Counted from the stretch's first letter, positions 7,737 to 16,310 are shown. The stretch is 35,452 nucleotides of DNA from Clostridium sp. D43t1_170807_H7 (GCF_015555905.1 NZ_JADNLK010000024.1:1-35452), one strand, 5' to 3'. A program made the numbers and translations. Notes: a model not told the origin generated them from the sequence alone.

Positions 7737-9497
7737 ATGAAACTTAACTTGAAAAATATACCTAACTATTTATTAATTCTATTATATCCGTTATTTTTAT
7801 CAATTTTATTAGAATATAATATCTGTCAGAACTTTAATGACACATTAAAATTTCTAATAAAAAAACCTAACATATTATTATTTAATATTATTATTTGTAC
7901 CATATTATTTACTGTTATTTTTCTTATATTTAAAAAAGCTTACTTATCTATGACCATTCACGGAGGTATACTTTATATTCTTTCTTGTATCGAATATTTT
8001 AAATATAAAACCAGCGGCAGTCATTTGGTAATAAGTGATTTATTAATGACAAAAAATTTAAGTGACGTTGGAAAATTTGCTTCATTAAAAATTACTTACC
8101 CATTAATCCTTAACTTTATAATATTGGCCTTATATATTTTCTTAACTTATAAAAACAATTTAAATTTAGATTTTTCGCTTAAAAAACGCGTTTGTAGTTG
8201 TGCCTTTATAAGTTTATTGATAACTATAATGTTGGCAACATCTATTTCTGCAAGATTTTTTTCAGTGTTTGAAATAGAAACCACAGCCGCTACTAATATA
8301 TTAGAAAGTAATGAGCAGTTTAGTGATATAGGATTTCTTCCTTATTTAACAAAAACTACATCGGAAAATTTAATGGATATAGTAAATCCACCTGAAAATT
8401 ATAGTTATGATTCTATAAAGAATCTATTATCTGATACCGATACAAGTACAAGCTCTGAAATTACATCTGAAAATCCTCCTAATGTTATTTTTATTATGTC
8501 TGAATCATTTAGTGATTTTAGAGTTTTTGATTCTTTAGATATTGATAGTGATATTTATTCGGGATTTGATTCGGTTGGAGCTGAAGGCTATGTTGGAAAT
8601 TGTGTAGTTCCGACATTTGGAGGATATACTACAAGAACTGAGTTTGAATTATTAACAGGCTTACCAACCTATGCTATTAATACACCATCAGTTCCACAAA
8701 ACTTATTAAAAAAGCAGGAAATTATCGATACAATTCCTGGTTACTTTAAATCTCTTGGATATAGTACAGCATATATTCATCCTTTTAGTAAAACTTTTTA
8801 TGATAGGGATACATTGTATGCTGAATATGGATTTGATAACTTATATTTTGATGATAGTATGACGGTTGAAACAGAATATTTTAGAAGATATATTTCTGAT
8901 AAAAGTGTTTTTAATCAAATTAAAAATGTTCTACAATCAAATGAAAATCCAAGCTATATATTTGCTACTACTATGCAGAACCATCAACCATATTATGCAG
9001 AAACTGCTGAAGGAGCAGATCAATTATCATACTACTTGGCTGGCATTAAAGAAACTAATGATGAATTAAGAGAGTTTACAAATTGGTTAAAGGAATTCGA
9101 TGAAGATGTATTACTTGTTTTTGTGGGTGATCACTTTCCTTTTTTCACACCAGATGATGATGTTTATGATAGATTAGGTGTTTCTAATAATAATGCAGAG
9201 TTAATTTATAATCAAAAATATATATTATGGAATAATTACGATTCTGCTATTTTTAATAAAGATATTAATACTATTTCTGCATTTTATATACCTTATGTTG
9301 TTACAGACTTAATTAATTCTAAAAATACTGATTTTATGAGAACTATGAAAAGTTTAATGGAAGAATATCCACTATACTCACCAAGTATTCAAAGCTCTGA
9401 TTCTAGGAATGAAGCTTTAGATTTAATTACTTATGATAAAGTTATAGGTGAAAATTTTAGCTCTGATAAATATAATAATACTACTAATAATAACTGA
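7737..9497 (+). CDS. LtaS-like phosphoglycerol transferase / sulfatase family membrane enzyme
   Basis: The protein of 586 residues has five N-terminal hydrophobic helices, then a large extracellular alkaline-phosphatase/sulfatase domain, as in lipoteichoic acid synthase. Metal and catalytic motifs are present: NVIFIMSESFSD (metal Glu), GGYTTRTEFELLTG (catalytic Thr), QNHQPYY and VFVGDHFPFF (Asp-His pair). The family moves glycerolphosphate from phosphatidylglycerol to a growing polymer or to a glycan. Whether this one makes lipoteichoic acid or decorates another surface polymer is open. Start ATG 7737 was chosen over ATG 7677 because AAGGAG lies at 7718-7723 and the earlier codon overlaps the -10 box; the 13-base spacing is long. 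Confidence 0.88.
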   Translation: MKLNLKNIPNYLLILLYPLFLSILLEYNICQNFNDTLKFLIKKPNILLFNIIICTILFTVIFLIFKKAYLSMTIHGGILYILSCIEYFKYKTSGSHLVISDLLMTKNLSDVGKFASLKITYPLILNFIILALYIFLTYKNNLNLDFSLKKRVCSCAFISLLITIMLATSISARFFSVFEIETTAATNILESNEQFSDIGFLPYLTKTTSENLMDIVNPPENYSYDSIKNLLSDTDTSTSSEITSENPPNVIFIMSESFSDFRVFDSLDIDSDIYSGFDSVGAEGYVGNCVVPTFGGYTTRTEFELLTGLPTYAINTPSVPQNLLKKQEIIDTIPGYFKSLGYSTAYIHPFSKTFYDRDTLYAEYGFDNLYFDDSMTVETEYFRRYISDKSVFNQIKNVLQSNENPSYIFATTMQNHQPYYAETAEGADQLSYYLAGIKETNDELREFTNWLKEFDEDVLLVFVGDHFPFFTPDDDVYDRLGVSNNNAELIYNQKYILWNNYDSAIFNKDINTISAFYIPYVVTDLINSKNTDFMRTMKSLMEEYPLYSPSIQSSDSRNEALDLITYDKVIGENFSSDKYNNTTNNN

Positions 9498-9520
9498 ATT
9501 TACTAATCTTGAAATTTTTT

Positions 9521-9576
9521 CTCCCTTAATTTATATTATATCTGTATTATACATATATATTTATAAATTAAGGGGG
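9521..9576 (+). promoter_or_regulatory. Hairpin that buries the ribosome site of the DUF1622 gene
   Basis: CTCCCTTAATTTATA (9521-9535) pairs over all 15 positions, with one U-G wobble, with TATAAATTAAGGGGG (9562-9576). The right arm contains the whole ribosome site (AAGGGGG) that serves the TTG start at 9584. No T-run follows, so this is not a classical terminator. Translational control is inferred from the geometry. Confidence 0.6.
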
Positions 9577-9583
9577 ATATATT

Positions 9584-9928
9584 TTGTTAGAACATATTTT
9601 GGATACATTACTTCCAATATTAATTCATATATTTGAATTAATGGGCGTAATTGTATTAACAGTGGGAGCATTTACAGCTTTTTATCATTATGTAAAATCT
9701 AAATTTGGTAAAGAAGGCTATTCATTAAAATATCAATTCGCAAATTCTATGATTACTGCACTTGAATTTAAACTTGCTGCTGAAATACTAAAAACTGTTT
9801 TGGTAAAAAGTCTTGATGAATTAATAATTTTAGGAGCCTTATTCCTGATAAGAGCCTTAATGACCTTTGTTTTAGAACGTGAAATTAAGGATAGTGAAAA
9901 AAATCATAAAAATGCTTTAGAATCTTAA
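9584..9928 (+). CDS. DUF1622 family small membrane protein
   Basis: This 114-residue protein begins with TTG at 9584, seven bases after GGGGG. It has three hydrophobic segments (about residues 8-35, 52-72 and 78-95) and a short charged tail. The conserved part FANSMITALEFKLAAEILKT matches the DUF1622 family of uncharacterised membrane proteins. Function is unknown. It lies 86 bases after the LtaS-like gene on the same strand and may be co-transcribed, because no terminator separates them; the hairpin between them instead covers its ribosome site. It ends in a strong terminator. Confidence 0.8.
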   Translation: MLEHILDTLLPILIHIFELMGVIVLTVGAFTAFYHYVKSKFGKEGYSLKYQFANSMITALEFKLAAEILKTVLVKSLDELIILGALFLIRALMTFVLEREIKDSEKNHKNALES

Positions 9929-9937
9929 TAAAAAATT

Positions 9938-9980
9938 TGACTCTAAGATATTTTTTTATTAATAAAACATCTTAGAGTCA
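9938..9980. terminator. Bidirectional terminator between DUF1622 and Mrp genes
   Basis: TGACTCTAAGAT (9938-9949) and ATCTTAGAGTCA (9969-9980) are perfect 12-bp arms between the ends of two convergent genes. The loop contains a run of seven T. Confidence 0.75.
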
Positions 9981-9999
9981 TACCATATAATTATTTAAA

Positions 10000-10842
10000 T
10001 TATAACACTAATTTTTTCTTTGACTTCTCTATTATCTTCTCAACTATAGGATCAAATAATTCAACCACTTCTTCCTCTTCTTCAATTAATTCTATAGATC
10101 CATAATTAGTTATGGCTCTATGCATAGGTAATTCCCCTAATAGCTCTACATTCATATCTTTTAAGAAATTCTCAGTATTTTCTCCATTAAACAACTTAAT
10201 TGTTTTATCACAATCTGGACATTTAATATAACTCATATTTTCTATTACTCCAAATATATCTATATTCATTTTTCTAGCCATATTTATAGATTTAGAAACT
10301 ATCATTGAAATCATATCTTGAGGAATAGAAACCATAACTACTCCTTTTATAGGTATAGTTTGCATTACTGTTAATGGAACATCTCCAGTTCCTGGTGGCA
10401 TATCTATTATTAAGTAGTCTAATTCTCCCCAATATACTCCTGTCCAGAATTGCTTTACAACATTAACTATAGCTGGCCCTCTCCAAATAACAGCTTCATC
10501 TTCTTTTTCTACAACAAGATTTAAAGACATTACTTTAATTCCTTCATTACTTTCTACAGGGAAAATAAGTGTTTCTGTTCCCCTTGCCCTTTCTTCCTCT
10601 ATATGAAGTAATCTGGGTATACTAGGTCCTGTTATATCAGCATCTAAAATACCTACTCTATATCCTCTTTGAACTAATTGTCTAGCTATCATAACAGACA
10701 TTGTAGATTTTCCTACTCCACCTTTACCACTCATTACTGCTATTATATTTTTAATTTTATTTTCTGGATTATTTTCAATTCCACACTGTGTTGCATCTTT
10801 TCCACATGATCCATGACTTGGACATGTATTACAATTTCCCAT
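10000..10842 (-). CDS. Mrp/NBP35-family Fe-S cluster carrier ATPase
   Basis: Mrp/ApbC proteins are P-loop ATPases that hold and deliver Fe-S clusters to target enzymes. The 280-residue protein begins with a cysteine-rich extension (Cys4, Cys7, Cys13, Cys20) like the N-terminal cluster site of NBP35. Then comes the deviant Walker A SGKGGVGKST at 38-47, the DMPPGTGD motif and the C-terminal CPDC pair that bridges the shared cluster in the dimer. Start ATG 10842 follows GAGGTGAAGTAA. No MIP18/DUF59 domain is fused. The gene is monocistronic. The family name is secure; the client proteins are unknown. Confidence 0.92.
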   Translation of the reverse strand: MGNCNTCPSHGSCGKDATQCGIENNPENKIKNIIAVMSGKGGVGKSTMSVMIARQLVQRGYRVGILDADITGPSIPRLLHIEEERARGTETLIFPVESNEGIKVMSLNLVVEKEDEAVIWRGPAIVNVVKQFWTGVYWGELDYLIIDMPPGTGDVPLTVMQTIPIKGVVMVSIPQDMISMIVSKSINMARKMNIDIFGVIENMSYIKCPDCDKTIKLFNGENTENFLKDMNVELLGELPMHRAITNYGSIELIEEEEEVVELFDPIVEKIIEKSKKKLVL

Positions 10843-10927
10843 TTACTTCACCTCATCTTGATTATATTTTTATATTTATTTACCCTAAGTTTATTCCTAA
10901 TATTTTTCTTTGTCAAATATAGAAAAA

Positions 10928-10971
10928 CTGCCTCCAATCAATTCCAATATATGGATTGACCCCGGAGGCAG
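10928..10971 (-). terminator. Terminator of the pcp cluster
   Basis: CTGCCTCC (10928-10935) and GGAGGCAG (10964-10971) pair. Inner arms AATCAATTCC and GGATTGA extend the stem. The minus strand continues as TTTTTCTATA after the hairpin. Confidence 0.8.
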
Positions 10972-10981
10972 ATACATTTTT

Positions 10982-11419
10982 TTACAGAGAATGTTGTAAC
11001 ATATAATCTTTCCAGTCACCATTCTCTATATAAATACTATTCTTTTCAAAAATATCCTTATCATTCATAGCATAATAATAAACATAACAACTTTCTTTAG
11101 TTCCATCTGAAAGCTCAACATCCATTATTATTCTATTATATTCATTTCTATTATCATTTACCCCATAGTAATTTTCCATCTTATCCATTGGAATCATTAC
11201 CTCTTCAAAGTCATTTAAAGTCATTATCTCACCAACTACCACATCGTCACCTTCTAGCAATGCTGGATATCCCTTATGTAGCATATGATATAGCTTTCCT
11301 TTTACCTTTCCAACTTGAGCATTTGATACTTTGCCTAACAAATATTTATTATAGTTAAAGAATCCTGTTCTTAAACTACCATAAACAAAGATTTTCTTTT
11401 CTTCTCTTGGTTCTAACAT
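10982..11419 (-). CDS. Gamma-glutamylcyclotransferase-like protein (AIG2/GGCT fold)
   Basis: GGCT-fold enzymes turn gamma-glutamyl compounds into 5-oxoproline plus the freed amine. The start is ATG 11419, two bases past the pcp stop, giving 145 residues. A TTG at 11440 would overlap pcp and is less likely. The substrate loop IFVYGSLRTG near residues 10-19 is diagnostic. The catalytic acid is expected in MDKMENYYG, the usual D-x-x-E-x-Y position. A ribosome site GGTGGAG lies within the end of pcp, so the two genes look translationally coupled. Linking GGCT to pyroglutamyl peptidase in one operon puts 5-oxoproline production in common; the physiological substrate is unknown. Confidence 0.82.
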   Translation of the reverse strand: MLEPREEKKIFVYGSLRTGFFNYNKYLLGKVSNAQVGKVKGKLYHMLHKGYPALLEGDDVVVGEIMTLNDFEEVMIPMDKMENYYGVNDNRNEYNRIIMDVELSDGTKESCYVYYYAMNDKDIFEKNSIYIENGDWKDYMLQHSL

Positions 11420-11420
11420 T

Positions 11421-12062
11421 TTAGCAAATAGCTCCACCAACAGCTTTAATATCTTCTGAATTTTCTACTGCTGCTTTTATTGATAATTCTAACCCTTTTG
11501 ATATATCAATTGTACTCATAGATGGTTTTTCTGGTTTATCAACTACTTGTGCTGGAATATATGGAACATGTATAAATCCTGCTCTAATATTTGGATACTT
11601 CTTGTCTACTAAATATAATACCCCATACATTACATGATTACATACAAATGTTCCTGCTGTATTTGATACTGATGCAGGAATGCCATTATTTTTCATTTCA
11701 TTAACCATAGCCTTTATTGGTAGGTTTGAAAAGTATGCTGGCTCTCCATCTTCATATATGGCAACATCTAATGGTTGATTTCCTTCATTATCTTCAATTC
11801 TTGCATCATCTATATTTATTGCAACTCTTTCTGGTGTTATACCAAATCTACCACCAGCTTGACCTACAGAAATAACAATATCAGGATTATGAATTTCTAT
11901 AGCTTCTTCAATTTTTGCTAAAGATTTTCTAAATACTGTAGGAATTTCAAGTTTAATTATTTCAGCCCCTGAAATAGTATCAGGTAATAATTTAACTGCC
12001 TCTAAAGCTGGGTTTATTGGCTCCCCTCCAAACGGATCAAATCCTGTTATTAAAACTTTCAT
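11421..12062 (-). CDS. pcp: Pyrrolidone-carboxylate peptidase (pyroglutamyl peptidase I)
   Basis: This cytoplasmic cysteine peptidase (family C15) removes N-terminal pyroglutamate from peptides. The 213-residue product has the whole catalytic set: Glu79 in [10 protein letters not shown], Cys141 in [13 protein letters not shown] and His165 in [10 protein letters not shown]. The start [14 protein letters not shown] is typical. ATG 12062 follows AAAGGAGAAGATAAAT. It sits in a minus-strand cluster after DUF969 and DUF979 and overlaps the translation signals of the GGCT gene. Clostridia and bacilli often keep pcp next to these two membrane proteins. Confidence 0.96.
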   Translation of the reverse strand: MKVLITGFDPFGGEPINPALEAVKLLPDTISGAEIIKLEIPTVFRKSLAKIEEAIEIHNPDIVISVGQAGGRFGITPERVAINIDDARIEDNEGNQPLDVAIYEDGEPAYFSNLPIKAMVNEMKNNGIPASVSNTAGTFVCNHVMYGVLYLVDKKYPNIRAGFIHVPYIPAQVVDKPEKPSMSTIDISKGLELSIKAAVENSEDIKAVGGAIC

Positions 12063-12139
12063 ATTTATCTTCTCCTTTGTTAACTTCTAACTTAAGGGGA
12101 AAACTTAGTTATTTTCACCTTATAAGTTTTCAGATAATT

Positions 12140-12184
12140 ATGAGATACTTCCTAAACTAGTAAAATTATTAGAAAATATCTCAT
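12140..12184 (-). promoter_or_regulatory. Intercistronic hairpin between DUF979 and pcp
   Basis: Positions 12140-12155 and 12169-12184 form a 16-bp stem. In the minus-strand RNA all positions pair, two of them as G-U wobbles; in plus-strand RNA these would be mismatches. No T-run follows, so a processing or attenuation role is as likely as termination. Confidence 0.45.
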
Positions 12185-12216
12185 ATATATTATACCATAT
12201 TAAACTATTATTTAAA

Positions 12217-13146
12217 TTAAAATGCTAAGAAGTACATTAATATAATATGAATAGCTAATAAAATTAATGCTACTGGTGCTTGATGCTTGATTATTGCATT
12301 TTTATCTTCAATTTCAAGTAAAGCTGCAGGCATAATATTAAAGTTAGCTGCCATTGGTGTTAATAATGTACCACAGTAACCTGCTGTTAATGCTAAAGCT
12401 CCTGCTATTGCAACATTAGCACCTTCTGCAAATACAAATGGTATACCTATACCAACTGTTATTACTGAGAATGCAGCAAAGGCATTTCCCATTATCATTG
12501 TAAATAAAGCCATACCTACACAATAAGCAGTAACTCCTATGAATATATTTCCTTGTGGTAATATACTTGATATTCCTGAAGAAATTACATCTCCAACTCC
12601 TGCTGCTGTAAATAAAGCACCAAGTGCTGCTAATAATTGTGGTAGTATACTTACTGCTCCTACTGATTGAAGCATTCTATCTGATTCTTCAACTAAAACT
12701 CTTGGTTTTGCCTTAGTAATAATAAATGTAACTATTACAGCTATAACCGCTGCAACACCTATAGCTGCTGTTCCTGAAATTGGCGTAAATTGTGCAATTG
12801 CTAATGCAGCTAAAGCTATAACTAATGATGGTATAAATACCTTAAGTCCTAATTTTTCTGCTTGTTCTTCTCCAAATTTTTCATCTAAAGCTTTAACAGT
12901 TCCTGGTCTAACTTGCTTAGTTAAAGTAAGTCCTGCTATAACAACTAATATTGCTCCAACTACTACTGATGGTATATATGGTCCAAATACAAATATTATT
13001 CCAAGTAATGCCCAAAAGATAGCTGTTCCAATTTTAGCTTTATGATTCTTATCTCTTAATGTTAATACAGCTGTATTTAACATCATAATTCCAATTATTA
13101 TGTAGAATATTTCTAATAACATATTAGAAATTGCTGCAAAATCCAT
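12217..13146 (-). CDS. DUF979 family membrane protein, likely transporter half
   Basis: The 309-residue protein is almost entirely hydrophobic, with about nine or ten predicted helices and a polar break near KPRVLVEESDRMLQS. It matches DUF979 (COG3817). ATG 13146 follows AAAGGAGAAGATAT. It lies 20 bases after the DUF969 gene. The two families nearly always occur together and look like the two halves of one permease. With pcp next to them, uptake of pyroglutamyl peptides or 5-oxoproline is a reasonable inference, not shown by sequence. Confidence 0.85.
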   Translation of the reverse strand: MDFAAISNMLLEIFYIIIGIMMLNTAVLTLRDKNHKAKIGTAIFWALLGIIFVFGPYIPSVVVGAILVVIAGLTLTKQVRPGTVKALDEKFGEEQAEKLGLKVFIPSLVIALAALAIAQFTPISGTAAIGVAAVIAVIVTFIITKAKPRVLVEESDRMLQSVGAVSILPQLLAALGALFTAAGVGDVISSGISSILPQGNIFIGVTAYCVGMALFTMIMGNAFAAFSVITVGIGIPFVFAEGANVAIAGALALTAGYCGTLLTPMAANFNIMPAALLEIEDKNAIIKHQAPVALILLAIHIILMYFLAF

Positions 13147-13166
13147 ATATCTCTTCTCCTTTGTAA

Positions 13167-13838
13167 CTATTTATTCTTCTTTCCAAATTGTCTTTCTAAT
13201 TGCTTGTCCAGTAATATATTTTGAACTAAAACTAATCCAAATGTAATTACTGCTACAGGAACTGATGCTTTTGCAATATCTAATCCTGTTGTTGCATATC
13301 CTAAATCGCTTAATGTATTAGCAATTAATAAAACTCCTGAACTTGCTAAGAAAAGATTTTGTCCATAGAAGTTACCATAGTTATCCATAGATGCTGCTGC
13401 TGCTTTTATTTTAGCTTCTGTTTTTTCGTCAAGCTTTCCATACTTACTTATTGCTGCACCTTGAGCCATTGGATTTATTAAAGGTCTAACAAATTGTGGA
13501 TGTCCACTTATTCTTAAAGACATAGCACCAGCTATTTGTCTTATTAAGCAATAAAGAGTTAAAAGCTTTCCTGTTGAAAGATTTTTAACTTGCTTAATTA
13601 AAGAAACAGCTTTTTCCTTTAATCCATATCTTTCTGATATACCTATTACAGGGAGTGTTAATATAAATATTGTTATTAATCTTTGATTAACGAATGTTTC
13701 TCCAAGTATTGAAAGTATTTCGGTAATATCCATATGAGCTGCAAAACCTGTAGCAAGTGCTGATATTATTATTACAGCTATGCTATCTAACTTTAATGCA
13801 AACCCTACTATTACCATTAATATTCCTATTAGTACCAT
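13167..13838 (-). CDS. DUF969 family membrane protein, likely transporter half
   Basis: The start is ATG 13838, five bases after GGAGGGGACAAAA; the upstream ATG at 13853 overlaps that ribosome site. The 223-residue protein has about five hydrophobic segments and the conserved block LRISGHPQFVRPLINPMAQG typical of DUF969 (COG3819). It is the first gene of the cluster DUF969, DUF979, pcp, GGCT. A partner role with DUF979 in one membrane transporter is likely, since neither half has an ATPase or binding protein nearby; a secondary carrier is therefore the simplest idea. Confidence 0.85.
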   Translation of the reverse strand: MVLIGILMVIVGFALKLDSIAVIIISALATGFAAHMDITEILSILGETFVNQRLITIFILTLPVIGISERYGLKEKAVSLIKQVKNLSTGKLLTLYCLIRQIAGAMSLRISGHPQFVRPLINPMAQGAAISKYGKLDEKTEAKIKAAAASMDNYGNFYGQNLFLASSGVLLIANTLSDLGYATTGLDIAKASVPVAVITFGLVLVQNILLDKQLERQFGKKNK

Positions 13839-13951
13839 TTTTGTCCCCTCCATTGTGTGTCTATATTATATTTATACTTCTTTTTTATACATTTGTCTAC
13901 AAGAATTTTATACCTAATCTCTAATTTTATATATATTTTTTAATATATAAC

Positions 13952-13982
13952 GAATTTTATTAATAATTTATCAATAAAATTC
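13952..13982. terminator. Possible terminator after the Tyr/Asp/His-rich gene
   Basis: GAATTTTATT (13952-13961) and AATAAAATTC (13973-13982) are perfect arms around 11 bases. A T8 run follows on the plus strand. No plus-strand gene ends here, so the role is uncertain. Confidence 0.35.
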
Positions 13983-14063
13983 ATTTTTTTAATATACTTT
14001 ATTTAGAAGTAACTTTTGTATTTTTTCGCTTTTTTTTAATGAATCTAACACTCAACCGTATAA

Positions 14064-14387
14064 TTATTCACTATTATGATGATAATCACTATCATAGTAA
14101 TGATGGTCATAATAATCATCTTTTTTATCATAATACTGAAAATCTTTATAATTATTATAGTAATCATAATCATCAAAATAATAATGGAAATCATCTATTT
14201 TATTAATATCACTATTATTATTTAAGTCGGTATTAGGTACTATTTCATATTGTTTAGGAGTAGTTTTATTAAAATAATCATCATAGTATGATGTAGGCTC
14301 TACTATATAAGAATCAAAATTAATTTTTGTTATGCTAAAAAATAAAATAAAACTTAAACAACTTATCATTCCTTGTTTTTCCTTCAT
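14064..14387 (-). CDS. Small exported Tyr/Asp/His-rich protein
   Basis: The chosen ATG 14387 gives 107 residues; a TTG at 14408 and an ATG at 14369 are alternatives, and no ribosome site clearly decides. A hydrophobic stretch MISCLSFILFFSITKI looks like a signal peptide or anchor. The tail is extreme in composition, built of Tyr, Asp, His, Asn and Lys in short groups such as DDYDYYNNY, YYDKKDDYYDHHYY and SDYHHNSE. No family is recognised. Dense Tyr/His/Asp could bind metal ions or cross-link, as in some surface and spore proteins, but that is speculation. Composition differs sharply from every neighbour. Confidence 0.55.
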   Translation of the reverse strand: MKEKQGMISCLSFILFFSITKINFDSYIVEPTSYYDDYFNKTTPKQYEIVPNTDLNNNSDINKIDDFHYYFDDYDYYNNYKDFQYYDKKDDYYDHHYYDSDYHHNSE

Positions 14388-14462
14388 AATTAATTTACCC
14401 ACTTTCAATTAGTTGCTACAATTATTTTTAGCTATACTTTAAATTTTTATTAATATAAAATA

Positions 14463-14497
14463 GCTATATCAGAATTAATATAATATTCTGATATAGC
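14463..14497 (-). terminator. Terminator of the amidase gene
   Basis: GCTATATCAGAAT (14463-14475) and ATTCTGATATAGC (14485-14497) are perfect arms, followed on the minus strand by TATTTTATATT. Confidence 0.75.
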
Positions 14498-14508
14498 CCT
14501 CTTTAATT

Positions 14509-15189
14509 TTAATTCTTTTTATAGACATCTATAAATATATCTGTATAACCCTTTGCCATTAGTTCAGCTTTTCTACTTTCTGCATTTACTCTTTCCTTAA
14601 AACTACCTACCACGCATCTATAATATACTTCATCTCTATTTAAGTTATTACTAAGTACACTTATACTTTTTCCTATGTGACATAAACATGCCTTAACAAT
14701 TGATTGGGCTATTTCTTCAAATTTTGAATCAAATATTAAATTATCTAAAGTATTATCTATAAATCCAACTTCCACTAATATTGCAGGACATTTAGTTTCT
14801 CTTAAAACATGAAAGTTAGAAACCTTTATCCCTCTATTAACAAAGCCATTTCTTACTATTTCTGAATTAACTTTATTAGCTAACTCTTCTGCTACTCCAC
14901 CTTTAGCATATATATGTGTTTCGCATCCCCTTGCACTCTCTGGTTTATATGCATTTCTATGAATACTTAAAAAATAATCATAATCTCCAGCATTTTCTTT
15001 TTTACTTCTTTCCATTAAGCTTAAAGTAGCATCTGTAGATCTTGTATAATAAACATTTTCATTATTATTTTTTAATAATTCTCCAATTCTTAAAGCTAAT
15101 TTAAGAACATTATCACATTCTCTTATACCTTTATATGTTGCTCCTGGATCTACTCCTCCATGTCCAGGATCTAATAACCATTTTGCCAT
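14509..15189 (-). CDS. N-acetylmuramoyl-L-alanine amidase (Amidase_3) with SPOR domain
   Basis: The enzyme cuts the bond between MurNAc and L-Ala in peptidoglycan. Residues 1-175 form the Amidase_3 zinc fold: DPGHGG near residue 7, the second ligand Glu in GIRECDNV, LSIHRNAY and the catalytic Glu in ILVEVGFIDN. Residues 185-226 form a SPOR domain (YYRCVVGSFKERVNAESRK), which binds denuded glycan. No signal peptide is seen, as in phage endolysins and some mother-cell lytic enzymes, although no phage genes are nearby. ATG 15189 follows AAGGAGGTATATACAAT. It is a single-gene unit. Confidence 0.92.
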   Translation of the reverse strand: MAKWLLDPGHGGVDPGATYKGIRECDNVLKLALRIGELLKNNNENVYYTRSTDATLSLMERSKKENAGDYDYFLSIHRNAYKPESARGCETHIYAKGGVAEELANKVNSEIVRNGFVNRGIKVSNFHVLRETKCPAILVEVGFIDNTLDNLIFDSKFEEIAQSIVKACLCHIGKSISVLSNNLNRDEVYYRCVVGSFKERVNAESRKAELMAKGYTDIFIDVYKKN

Positions 15190-15286
15190 ATTGTATATAC
15201 CTCCTTAGAAATTTATTTTTCAATATAGATATATACAATAAAGGCTTTGTATTTACATTTCTTCTTTAATTTCTAAATTATACAAC

Positions 15287-16105
15287 TTATTTAATAAGTA
15301 TTTGTATTTTACCTAACGATTTTTCTGTTCCATCACTACCAACTCTAGTTATTATATATATCTCATAAAAATCTCCTATTGCTTCAATATTATTATCTTC
15401 TATATAATCCATAATAATATCGTAGTATTTTCTACTGTCATTATAGTCGTCATCAAAGTTTAAAGTTAAATACCTTCCAGCCGGTAAGGTAATCTTATCA
15501 TATTCTTTAATATTCATATTCTGAGTAAATTTTATCATTGTATTTCTATATGTTACTTTTTTATACTCTTTAAGATCATTGTATGAAATAATAAATCCTA
15601 ATTCCTTATTAAAATATGTATATTTTCTTTCTACTTCAGCTAAAATTTTACTTAAATTTATTTCAAACTCTTCCGTAAATCTATTAGTATTATTATATTT
15701 AATAAAATTTCTCTCATCATAAAACTTTATAAATATTTTATTTAACCCCTCATCTAACGATACCTTTATACTCTCTTCAAGAAATGTAATATTATCTTTT
15801 ATATTATTTAACTCCCTTATTTTTTCATCAACAATTTCTTTCTGGTTTCTTATAATATGTAAAACTGATTCTGGTGAAGTATAATTTTCTATAATATTTT
15901 TTATCTCATTTAATGATAGTCCCATAGCCTTACATTGTTTAATTAAATCCAATATTATAAAATCCTTAGCACTATAATATCTATATCCTGTGCTACTATT
16001 TATATAGGAAGGCTTTAACAATCCTACTCTATCATAATGCCTTAAAGCTTCTACTGTAATATTATGTATCTTAGCTACTTCTCCAATGGAAAATTTAGAT
16101 TTCAT
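15287..16105 (-). CDS. MerR-family multidrug-type regulator with effector domain
   Basis: The 272-residue protein starts with a MerR winged helix (FSIGEVAKIHNITVEALRHYDRVGLL, about residues 5-30) and GYRYYSAKDF. A coiled-coil linker follows, then a C-terminal effector-binding half of the BmrR/GyrI type. Such regulators twist promoters with over-long spacers after binding hydrophobic cations. The gene lies downstream of the MATE exporter but is separated from it by a terminator. The MATE promoter has the matching 19-bp spacer with a dyad, so control of that gene is a strong inference. ATG 16105 follows AGAGGAGTAAGTTTAT. Confidence 0.88.
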   Translation of the reverse strand: MKSKFSIGEVAKIHNITVEALRHYDRVGLLKPSYINSSTGYRYYSAKDFIILDLIKQCKAMGLSLNEIKNIIENYTSPESVLHIIRNQKEIVDEKIRELNNIKDNITFLEESIKVSLDEGLNKIFIKFYDERNFIKYNNTNRFTEEFEINLSKILAEVERKYTYFNKELGFIISYNDLKEYKKVTYRNTMIKFTQNMNIKEYDKITLPAGRYLTLNFDDDYNDSRKYYDIIMDYIEDNNIEAIGDFYEIYIITRVGSDGTEKSLGKIQILIK

Positions 16106-16247
16106 ATAAACTTACTCCTCTTAACCATTTACTAATAATAATTATAAATACATTTTTTTCACTTAAGATATATTTATTTTATATTTTATATGTTTTTCTT
16201 TATTTATATCATTATAAAACATATATTTTACTTTAAAATATAAAAAA

Positions 16248-16291
16248 GCCATATTGTTAAAGTAAAATTCTAATACATCAATATGGCTTAT
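16248..16291 (-). terminator. Terminator of the MATE gene
   Basis: AAGCCATATTG (16248-16258) pairs with CAATATGGCTT (16281-16291). The minus strand continues as TTTTTTATATTTT. Confidence 0.8.
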
Positions 16292-16310
16292 ATTATTCTA
16301 TTATATTTTT

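Noticed and set aside
14509..15189. Prophage remnant signalled by the amidase
   Set aside because: No holin, tail, integrase or other phage gene lies on either side.
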